Positions 10,394-19,400 of a stretch of 64,000 nt of DNA are shown here, piece by piece. The first letter of the stretch is position 1, and each line of letters starts with the position of its first letter. A program made the position numbers and the translations under genes. Source of the stretch: Flaccisagitta enflata (lineage: Eukaryota; Chaetognatha; Sagittoidea; Aphragmophora); the NCBI GenBank assembly GCA_965153355.1, contig OZ231126.1:34472001-34536000 (forward strand). The letters run 5' to 3'. A model generated the notes under the pieces. The model ran no database searches, was not told the DNA's origin, and saw only the letters and a list, made by a program, of their open reading frames with translations.

Positions 10394-11607
10394 CTGACGC
10401 TTATGCTGATGTTCTTATAACTCTATACCAAAATTTGGGGATAGGAAATTTATTTTATTTTTACTTCGGTTCTTTAAGAAAATAATCCTTTTTAAAAAAA
10501 ATAAATAGCATTGATTTTTACTAAATGATGTATCATTTTGCTTAGATAAAATATCAAGCAATTAATGTTATTTTTAACTTGTATTTAATAATATTGAATG
10601 TCAGTTATATCAGTGTAAAGATTAATTTCACCGTTAATCGCTTAAATGTAGTTAAACGAAACGTCGTGCGTGTTAACTGTAATTAAACGTCGTCTTTCGG
10701 CAGCCAAATTATAACTAATGTAACTTTTTGCCGCTTGTTGTTTTCAGACGAATGGGTGTCGGACTTTCACGCCGCTTCTGTTGCCGAGGCTGCCGAGCGT
10801 GTTCCTTCCGTTGGCGTTTCGTCAAACGCATCGATGACGACGTCAAATTCCGCCGTAGCCTCGACTAGTGACAATGCGACGAATGTGTTGACCCCTGTCG
10901 ACCCCTCAGCAGTCACCGCTTCTTCCAGTTCCGAGCGCGTTGCTGTCGCGCATTCCCTTGTCGCCTTACAAGACGTGAGGTTCAACGACGTCACTGCTTC
11001 CTACGCAACGTCTGTTACATCGCCAGCACGTTCACCGTTGGATTTGTCTACATCGTCGCGAGCTCTTTATTTTCGACTTAATGAAGATTCGTCCAACGAT
11101 TCGGGCTTCGTGTTAAGAGGTTCCTCTCCAGTTCCCGATGACAATAGTGCACCGAGGTCTCGTTCAAGCAGCGTTGGGAGTTCATCCGTAGATGGCGAAA
11201 ACTCTGCCTCTGAAAAAAATGTTCTTTCGATTTCGGATCGTCGACAACCCATTGCCAGGGTGGCAAAACGACCCGTATCCTACTCAGACAACGCACCACC
11301 AGCAGTTTCCAATTCTGCCAAGCGTGGACGTGGAGCCGGTGGTAAACGCGGGGCTGGAGCCGGGGGGAAACGCGGGGCTGGAGCCGAGGGGAAACGTGGT
11401 GCTGGAGAAGGTGGCAGACGCGGGGGAAAGTCAAAGGACAGTTTGGAAGAGGCGACGAAAAGGAAGCATGGGTTACAGGACAATTTTGCATCGTTTGTGA
11501 ACAATGTGAATAAAATGCATGTTCCGCGAGTAAAATTTAGTGGAGTAACTTACTCCAACGCCCAAAATAACCGTATGTCGTCCATAGATCCTCCTTCCTT
11601 TCCTTGA
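7308..11607 (+). CDS. N1: orphan Ser/Thr/Pro-rich protein with basic tail, 5 exons (722 aa)
   Basis: Exons 7308-7508, 7619-7733, 8508-8594, 9297-10202 and 10748-11607 join with consistent GT-AG sites and phases into 723 codons including the stop. Residues about 1-150 look globular (a WRQGMPPNYEKLLYVEL start, then IGRYIKAHK|KIWLEDVQCF). Residues about 170-330 are low complexity, with six 18-residue repeats of STIPPSSATHPDVSLSTP. The C-terminal exon is Ser-rich and then basic, with GKRGAGA repeats and KRGRG runs that suggest nuclear location and nucleic-acid contact (inference). ATG 7308 is chosen because an acceptor-like TTTTTACAG lies 29 nt upstream; an in-frame ATG at 7263 precedes that site. 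No family was recognised. Confidence 0.75.
7793..8291. mobile_element. TA-flanked MITE (CACTTTTT...ATAAGAAC family), copy 2
   Basis: Sits in N1 intron 2. Ends CACTTTTTTTTTTTATAAGA and TAAGTG with TA on each side. Internal AAGCCTTCAATGTTCTTA motifs match copy 1. Confidence 0.75.
8595..9296 (+). other. N1 intron 3: ATTA-rich with recurring CGTATTAACTTAA motifs
   Basis: About 8810-8960 is simple-sequence TTAATTATTAA. Around it, degenerate copies of CGTATTAACTTAACTGT recur at least five times. The 3' end shares a 25-30 bp block (CCAAATTATAACxAATGTAA) with the end of intron 4. Confidence 0.6.
9465..9800 (+). repeat. 54-bp coding minisatellite in N1 exon 4
   Basis: Six near-identical 54-bp units (each contains CCTCCGTCATCGGCAACG and CCCGACGTTTCCCTGTCG) encode an 18-residue repeat in frame. 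Copies are almost identical at the nucleotide level, pointing to recent expansion or homogenisation. Confidence 0.95.
10203..10747 (+). other. N1 intron 4 with (ATG)n microsatellite
   Basis: A pure (GAT)n run of about 27 units lies at 10315-10393. The rest is AT-rich, and the last 70 bp repeat the 3' end of intron 3. The ORF of Met repeats is meaningless. Confidence 0.85.
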
Positions 11608-12793
11608 CCCTCCTGGCTTCCCATGATCTTACTGGCTTCCCATATGGGGTTTATTATTGTTGATTTGATTTATTTTACAAATTGCAAGTTGCAATAACTT
11701 TTCGATTTAGACTAGTTGAGCATTATGCATCTCAAAGTAAATTTGCGAGATGGTAGTATAGAGTTGGAATGTACGCTAAAAGAACTCTTTGTGTTGATGG
11801 CGTGTTTGGGCGGAATCCTAGCCCTAACCCCTAATCCTTCTCGAGGTTAGCTAGTTTTAATTACAATTTTATATTAGATTTATAATTTCATGTTAGATTT
11901 TAAAGTTTTTTATTTGCTTATTTGTTCGTTCGCCTGTTTTGCTTACAAGCTTTTCTTTCTATAAGAACACTGTTTATAAGAACATTAGCCTCAGATTTGG
12001 CCAAAAAACAAGAACATCTTAAGAATATATTGAGCCTCAGATTTAATAATAAAAATATAATTTTCTTTAAAAAACATAAAATTAGATGGAAAACTCTAAA
12101 TGATAGACATTTTGATACTGATTTCAAAAATAATAATTTACCATTTATTGAATATTAATCTTACATTTCTTTTCATTTTCTAGAAATATTTCATTATAGA
12201 TATGTAATAATAAAGAAGTAATTTTATTCTAAAATAAGAACATATTAAGAACGCTTGAGCCTGAAATCAGGGCTAAGAATAAGAACACTGAGGCTGACCT
12301 CAAAAACCCATGTTCTTATAAAATGAAAAGCGTGTATTGGCTAAACGGTATTGCTTGACGCCTTCTTTGTTTTTAAATTGCAAGCTTGGCTGATCAATCA
12401 GTTAAGCGAGTGTATCCAGCGCAAAGTCAAAGTCTAAGGCAAAGTAAAAGTTGAAAGAAAAGTTGACAGCAAAGATTCATCTCATTCTTCTACCATCGAT
12501 AAACGGTAAAGTTTCAATCAATTTCTCTTTCGTTTCTATTAACTTCTTGTTAAACGTTGGAAATTCCGCGTTTTTTTATTATATACGACATATAATGTAT
12601 AAAAACCTTTTGATATTATAGAAAAACTTGTAAGATTACAAGTTGTTAGTATTGTTCGGGATTTCCACTGTAATAATATTGTTAGGTATCATTTTACATC
12701 CTCGAAAAGTTTGTCAAGTCCATTCGTCCCTTTTTTATACGTTTCTGTATCTGGAATTTTAAAATTTAAACAATTGACGCTTTTGTTTATCGA
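11608..12793. other. Intergenic, AT-rich, N1 to N2
   Basis: Apart from the MITE at 11946-12334, I see a short CTGGCTTCCCAT duplication just after the N1 stop and no other gene-like sequence. Confidence 0.4.
11946..12334. mobile_element. TA-flanked MITE, diverged copy 3
   Basis: Ends CAAGCTTTTCTTTCTATAAG and TTCTTATAAAATGAAAAGCG then TG, with TA flanks. Internal segments such as AAGAACATTAGCCTCAGATT recur in both orientations. It is a subfamily distinct from copies 1 and 2. Confidence 0.7.
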
Positions 12794-13594
12794 GAGATGA
12801 ACTCTGCAGTGTTATAGTGGGATAGTGTGTTAGATTATGGTCTTTTTAATGGACTGTTGGATCAAACTCCGGGGTGTACTCCGTCAGTTTATTTGTTGCA
12901 AGAAGACGGGAGAGTTTTGCTCACTTTTGAGTAAAATTTTAGGGGCTTCTTTGCGGTATCGAATTTCATAGCATAGTTCAGTCATGTCAGTTGAAACAAG
13001 GCATCTCCAGTACAAAGATCAGCGGCTCTGTTCACATTTGGCAGGCCTGACATTCTGTAATGGCAAAAGCGGCAAGATTTGCCACTTCGCCACGACAAAG
13101 TCAGGCCAGCGAGTTGATTTTGTCCAAAGTTATCGCCGATCATGTAGATTACGCGCGCTTGATATCGGCGTCCGTTGAACTCAAATCCGTGAGAAATCAA
13201 ATCCGTAAACATTTGGGCAACTTTTTTGGGTTACTTGTACCAATCCCAGTTCAGTTATGTCAGCTGAAAGGATCAAACAGAAACTAACCAGCAAGTGAAA
13301 AACAGTCACGATAACTTTTACTTTCTTGCCTTAATTTTTTTGTCATACACTCCCGGATTAATTGGTGTGTTATGGAAATTTTCCAGGCGTTGGGCATTAT
13401 CTGATGTAGAGAGCCAAACTTTAAGCATGGCTTCAAGATTGTAAAAGTAAACTGGTTTTGTTTGGCCAAGTAAATGATGGGAGTAAATAGCAAGGGAAAA
13501 ACAGTCACGATAACTTTTTGTGTCTTGCCTTAATTTTTTCGTGCGGCCGTAACTTGACTTCATGAGCTTAATTGTTTGCTTTTGTTGGACTGAA
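12794..13594 (-). pseudogene. Decayed inverted copy of the N3 transposase-like gene
   Basis: On the minus strand this matches N3 in order but with gaps: 12794-12900 to N3 positions 15880-15770, 12915-12975 to 15573-15518, 12988-13282 to 15215-14948, and 13335-13594 to 14745-14491. Two open pieces keep recognisable protein (GDNFGQNQLAGLTLSW and SYGRTKKLRQDTKSYRDC). A 45-bp segment with CAGTCACGATAACTTTT is duplicated at 13303 and 13501. It is head-to-head with N3, so transcripts of the region could fold back. Confidence 0.85.
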
Positions 13595-13822
13595 TGTCCC
13601 CCCTGTCATAAAAAGTTTAACTTGTATAAGGAAATATATAACTCTTATAATGAGCTGGGAGCTATGGTTTCACTAAGATTATCGGGTTTAATTAAGAGAT
13701 GGCTGCTCTTGTCACTTGGTAGTAATATTTTAGTGAATCTATATTATCTATTTTAATTCGTTTTTTGTTGGGTATTTAGTTAGAACTAGTTTGCATCATT
13801 GTTGTTTGTTTTTTTTTTTAAG

Positions 13823-14245
13823 ATGTCGATGAAAGCGGGGTTATTCACCGCACTTAATCTTGCTTTAAAACGCAAAGTCGATAGACCGCATTGCCCTTTG
13901 TGCACTGCGCGCCCAAGGATAACTAGTAAATTGGGTATCGAGCGCCACATAGCAAAGCATGAAACTTACACAATAAACTGCGTCGAGTGTGAAGAGACAC
14001 TTTTGGTAGGCAATAGAGGGAAATACGCATCCCTTCAACTACACTATAAATACAGCTCAAGGAAACACAATTATTGCCCGTATGAAATTTTGAAGAAGAA
14101 AAACTGCGGCTGCGAACTGACAGACGCCCATATTGATTATCACCATGACAGGGGGGACATTCTTTGGCATGGTGACGATTTATCAGAAGATGAGGAGGAG
14201 GATGAGGATGAGGAGGAGGAGGAGGAGGAGGAGGAGGAGAGATAA
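13823..14245 (+). CDS. N2: Cys/His zinc-finger-like ORF with acidic tail
   Basis: The ATG at 13823 directly follows T-rich AAG, acceptor-like. The protein (141 aa) has CPLC...HIAKH, then CVEC, later CPYEI and CGCEL, which look like paired zinc-binding knuckles, and ends in a Glu/Asp run encoded by (GAG/GAT)n. It is followed by G-rich simple sequence (14270-14340) and then N3. It could be the DNA-binding subunit or N-terminal exon of the N3 transposon (inference). No splice joining it to N3 in frame was found. Confidence 0.55.
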   Translation: MSMKAGLFTALNLALKRKVDRPHCPLCTARPRITSKLGIERHIAKHETYTINCVECEETLLVGNRGKYASLQLHYKYSSRKHNYCPYEILKKKNCGCELTDAHIDYHHDRGDILWHGDDLSEDEEEDEDEEEEEEEEEER

Positions 14246-14362
14246 CAGCGACTTTACTGATGACGACGCTGTGGGGGGGGTGGTTGTGGGGGGGGGGGTG
14301 GTGGTGGGGGGGGTGGTGGTGGGGGTGGTGGTGGTGGTGGGCCGGGCAGTGATTTTGCAACC

Positions 14363-16420
14363 ATGGAAGAAGTGTTGAAAATTGTGGAAGATTGCATTTC
14401 AAAATTGCAAAATTATTACCATGTGACAGAGGTCTCCATCTCCTATGTGATTACGGTGATCCATGGGTTAGTAACATTTCTAGGTGTTCCAGCTTCAGTC
14501 CAACAAAAGCAAACAATTAAGCTCATGAAGTCAAGTTACGGCCGCACAAAAAAATTAAGGGAAGACACTAAAAGTTATCGTGACTGTTTTTCCCTTGCTA
14601 TTCACTCCCATCATTTACTTGGCCAAACAAAACCAGTTTACTTTTACAATCTTGAAGCCATGCTTAAAGTTTGGCTCTCTACATCAGATAATGCCCAACG
14701 CCTGGAAAATTTCCATAACACACCAATTAATCCGGGAGTGTATGACAGCCCCAAAAATGCTGAAATTTATCAACAGCTATCTATCACATCGCCGGACCCC
14801 GTGATTCTTTTGGCAATTTTCTGCGACGAGGTCACCCCTTTCGGCAGTTTATATGCGAAAAGTTCTGCATACAAACTTTTCAATTTTTACGTCATAGTCA
14901 TACTTCCTGGACCTAAGCAAAGGAAGTTAGAACAAGTCTTTCCTATCTGTTTGATCCTTTCAGCTGACATAACTGAACTGGGATTGGAGCAAGTAACAGA
15001 AAAAATTGCCCAAATGTTTACGGATTTGATTTCTCACGGATTTGAGTTCAACGGACGCCGATATCAAGCGCGCGTTATATACGTGGTCGGCGATAACCTC
15101 GGACAAAATCAACTCGCAGGCCTAACTTTGTCGTGGCGAAGTGGCAAATCTTGCCGCTTTTGCCATTACAGAATGTCAGGCCTGCAAAATGTGAACAGAG
15201 CCGCTGATCTTTGTACTGGAGAGCAGCGTACAAGTTTGGAGTATGAAGAAACGATTGAGAAGGCTCTGAACAACGAACAACTAAGTTACGGGTTCACCAA
15301 TATGCCGTCCTTCCATACTATCCCTTATCTCCCAAAGAATACCTCCAGTTTCACACTCGATGTGGATCATGATTTCTACATCGGGTGTGCTTTACACTGG
15401 ATGGGATTCATAATAAACAAAATCGTCTTTGAGCTAAATTGGCTCTCTCCTTCCACAATGATAGCGGCCTGGAAACGTATAAAATTTGTAAAGGAAGACA
15501 GTCGCAACAGGCCATATATGAAATTCGATACCGCAAAGAAAACCGTGAAGTTGTGCTCAAAAGTGAGCCAAATAAAGTGTCTCATACACTGTTTTTCAAT
15601 AGTACTTTACCCGTTCATAAGAGACACCAAACATCTTGTTTGGAAATTTTATTTGATTTTACTGCACCTATCCCGTCTGCTTAGAACAAATCGGCACACA
15701 AACAATAGCCTGGTAAAATTGGAAGAGTACATAAATTCAGCATTAAATATACGCATTGCTCTCACTAAAAAGCCGGATGGTCAGTTTGATCCAACAGTCC
15801 GTTCGAAGGACCATAATCTTACTCACTATCCCACCACAATACGAAGAAATGGCCCTCTAAGTCTGCAGAGTTCATCTCTTGGTGAGCAATTTCACCAAAT
15901 ATGTAAACAATGCTATGGAAATTCCAGATGCAGTAAACATTTATTGACAACGCTACAGCGACGAATGGACTCGAAAATCCTTTCGCGGACAAAAGAGGAT
16001 TCGCTAGAATGCAAAAGTGTCGCCTTGAAAAAATTAACTAATTTAGACCAAATGTCCACATGTTTTTATGAGCTGTGTAATGATCCGTCGTCTTGGGTAA
16101 AAAGTTTCACCAGAAACGGTTATCATTTTGGTCTTGGCACGTTAGTTGGTATTCCTCGCCGTGATAACGAGTTTGAGCCCCGTTTTTTCCTCATTGCGGG
16201 AATAATAAAACAAGGCCCTAATTTCCAATTAGCCCAAAGAAACGTCGAGATCATCGGAATGGACCACTTAGGTCTATTCCAATTGAAGCCTAGCGCAAAC
16301 CGACCAAGAAGAAGAAATTGGTCGGAATCGCTCGTTCCAATTCCGTATTACCAGCTACATAACGGCCAAAATAATATCTCAGTCTTCTCTCTTAAGGATT
16401 TTAATTTACATCGAAAATAA
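14363..16420 (+). CDS. N3: intact transposase-like protein (685 aa)
   Basis: One uninterrupted frame. Key stretches are CDEVTPFGS, then GDNLGQNQLAGL followed by SGKSCRFCHYRM, a GDN-LG plus CxxC layout that I know from uncharacterised animal DNA-transposon proteins with an RNase-H-like (DDE) core. The superfamily (CACTA-like or other) is not certain. The end is basic (RPRRRNW). Internal stops are absent and a decayed inverted copy lies just upstream, so this copy is young, active or under constraint. The stop TAA overlaps the ATG of N4 by one base. No clear terminal inverted repeats or target duplication were identified. Confidence 0.7.
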   Translation: MEEVLKIVEDCISKLQNYYHVTEVSISYVITVIHGLVTFLGVPASVQQKQTIKLMKSSYGRTKKLREDTKSYRDCFSLAIHSHHLLGQTKPVYFYNLEAMLKVWLSTSDNAQRLENFHNTPINPGVYDSPKNAEIYQQLSITSPDPVILLAIFCDEVTPFGSLYAKSSAYKLFNFYVIVILPGPKQRKLEQVFPICLILSADITELGLEQVTEKIAQMFTDLISHGFEFNGRRYQARVIYVVGDNLGQNQLAGLTLSWRSGKSCRFCHYRMSGLQNVNRAADLCTGEQRTSLEYEETIEKALNNEQLSYGFTNMPSFHTIPYLPKNTSSFTLDVDHDFYIGCALHWMGFIINKIVFELNWLSPSTMIAAWKRIKFVKEDSRNRPYMKFDTAKKTVKLCSKVSQIKCLIHCFSIVLYPFIRDTKHLVWKFYLILLHLSRLLRTNRHTNNSLVKLEEYINSALNIRIALTKKPDGQFDPTVRSKDHNLTHYPTTIRRNGPLSLQSSSLGEQFHQICKQCYGNSRCSKHLLTTLQRRMDSKILSRTKEDSLECKSVALKKLTNLDQMSTCFYELCNDPSSWVKSFTRNGYHFGLGTLVGIPRRDNEFEPRFFLIAGIIKQGPNFQLAQRNVEIIGMDHLGLFQLKPSANRPRRRNWSESLVPIPYYQLHNGQNNISVFSLKDFNLHRK

Positions 16421-19400
16421 TGGTCAAAGTCGTAAGAGTCAATGGTTTGCCCGTGGCGGAGAAGGAGGATGAGGATGAGGATGAGGATGAGGAGGAGGAG
16501 GAGGACGACGACGTCGACAAAGACAATTACCAGCCGACCGCCGACACGGACTCTGACTCGGACGCGGCGGAGGACGACTACGACGATAGCGTGGATGGGG
16601 AGCAGCCGGCGTCAAACGGATGCCAACGGCCGTCAAACGGACGCCGAAGTGACCTTCTCGCCGGAATTAAATCTCAGTTCGCTCTAGGAATGAGCAGAGA
16701 GGAGATGCTGATGCATAAAAAGCGAGGCGTTCTTCATGCGGAAAATTCCTTTCTTTACACGCGAGGTTATTCTTCATTGTCATATTTATTCATGTTATTT
16801 GTTTTCAAGTTATTCATGTTATTTCTTCATGTTAATATATAACTATTATAATCATTAGTATAACTATTATAATCAGATATATTATGGTGCAAAATATGTG
16901 TCTTATGATTATTGTAACTGTATATATAGTTTTTCTAACAATTCAATATTCATTTGATCACGACAGAAAGCCGTCTCCTCCCCGATGCGTCCCGGCTCGG
17001 TCGCACTGATTCAGACGACCAGCACCGCCTGTGGCTGGAGCAGTTCCCTAGTCAGTGTGACCCCGATGAGACTCAGAAAATGGTACGTCAAACGGCCGTC
17101 GTCTGTTGCCCAAACTTCAAAGAGATTGGAACTTACGATTACCAGACTGGGCGTTACTACTTTTTCGGATTCGGGACAGTGGAACGGTTGACGCCCGACG
17201 CTGAAAAGGTGTTTTTCCGTCTTCCTGCGGCGTGCGACAGTCAATTAGGTTAGTGATATACCCTTTTCTTGGATTTACAATCGTCATAATAAGCGATGTT
17301 TTAAGCGACTCTAAATAATTAAATATGAGCATGTTCTAACCAAACATAACCGTGTATCCATCAACAGGCGACTTCACGAATAAACAGCAGTTGGAGATTT
17401 GGATTCTCGCCGGCGGTCATAAACCCTACCTCAACTCAGATCCCGCCCTAAAAAAACTCATTGACCTCATCGAAGAAAAGGTGAGTGTCGAAAAGTGGGA
17501 AAATGCGCATTTCCGCCCCTGCCCACCCGTCCGCAACTGATGGCCGTGTATCCGGCCTTGTTTATATAATCGATGGTTCTAATACAATTAGGATGGTTAT
17601 ACTACAATTACAATTCACGTTTTATAATTGAGACATATGTTTTCGTTCGGTTTCAGGGAGGTCCTGAAAACCTCAGCCTCGACGACGGGCAATTCGCACG
17701 CGCAGTTATGGATCGTATTTGGCGGCGAATCCTGGGTGACAAATCCGCCGTCAACCATCACCCGATCTTCACCCGGAAGGCGATGGCAACAATTTTCCAA
17801 GACATCGATGAACTCTGCTACCGAACCAATGGATTCAAAGTGACTCAAGTCCCAACGAATGGCAAAAAGCTCACCATTTCCGCGCTCCAACGCGACCGGT
17901 ACATGTTGTTGAAATGACGTTGTTAATTGCTGTTTGGGGTGCTGCTCATGAAAACCTTTGTGTCAGAAATAATTAAAGTTACAATAATTTTTGCAATTGT
18001 AAAATCATAGGTTCGACGCCGAAGGTCGCGACATGAAGAAGTTGCGGAAAGACTTGCTCGCTAAAGCACAAACATTGAAGGAGAAAATCAAGGAAAGGAA
18101 GAATCGCAAAGTCCCCGAAGCAAGAATCCAACCCGACAAGCAGCGACTTTTGGAGTTATTGGAAAAAGCAGAGGAGTTGAAACATCAGCGCTGCATCAAT
18201 TATCTGCAGCGAGATACGCAACTCAACATATGCGCCTTAAGCAGGAAGATTAAGCAGGCAAAAGTCACTCACCCCGAGTAAGTTAGAGATTGAAAGGTTG
18301 TGGGTGCGACTTAGTTATCGAATAATAACATGGGAAATACACAAGTGTTATAATTGCTTACAACTTAATTAGTAGCTATAATCAGTCTAATAATATAATA
18401 TATTATTATATATATATAAATGTAATATAATATATATATATATACATATATATACATATATATATATATGATATATATAATGTAATCAGCCTAATAATCA
18501 ATAACTATAATCAGTCTAACTAAAGCGGTATTCTCCCACTTTACAGGATCTCCTGTCAGGCACTGCGAAACAGATTCAAAGACAGTGCATACCTCGCCAG
18601 CAAGGTCGACGCCTTTCAAGTGGTCTCCATTCCCGAGCAGCCCATCCCAGAACTTCTAGGTGAAGATAACGTCGGTGATGAGACCACCAACGACCATGTC
18701 CGTGCCGAAGCCGACGACGAGGACGATGATGGTCCTAGGTGAGTGTAACTATGTCCGAAGCCGACTGTTAATGTTGTGATGGATACCAGACAAGCTTTTT
18801 AAAATCACACTCATTGTCTTTTGTATCTACAGCCAAGTCGCGCCATCACAACAACGTAGCAACAACAAGGTGGTGTATGGCCGCAAAACATCATCAGCGC
18901 CATCAGCGGGATCCAGATCCGCGTCGCAAAAGTCTCTTGCGCCGTCGCCTTCGCCGTCGCCTACGCCGTCGCCTTCGCCGTCGCCTTCCGTCGTCCTCCG
19001 TCGCCTTCCGTTGTCGGCGCACCAGATGTGGCATGATGTGGCATCGCCTGGTGGCTGCTCAAACTCACCTCAACGCCCATCAATCACGACAGGCAAAAGG
19101 TATGTTTTAGAAAAAATCTAGTTTTCAACTGTTACACATCGAATTGTGCATCGTTGATATACAAAGATACAGTAATATGGATGGCCATTCATTATCTTAG
19201 GATGTCTGTTTCCCGATTATATCCCCTGGTAAAGATTCATTAGCTTTTGGGATTATATAATCGAGATATAATCGGGAAACGGACATCATAAGATAATAAA
19301 TGGCCATCCATATTAGTCGAAACTTTTTTTTTTAACGATGCATTATTCGAAGAGTAACACAACTTGTAAAACTGTACCAAATATAAACCGGTTTCTCTTT

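Noticed and set aside
13923-14402. His/Pro-rich minus-strand frame
   Set aside because: Arises from the GGT/GGA simple sequence between N2 and N3.
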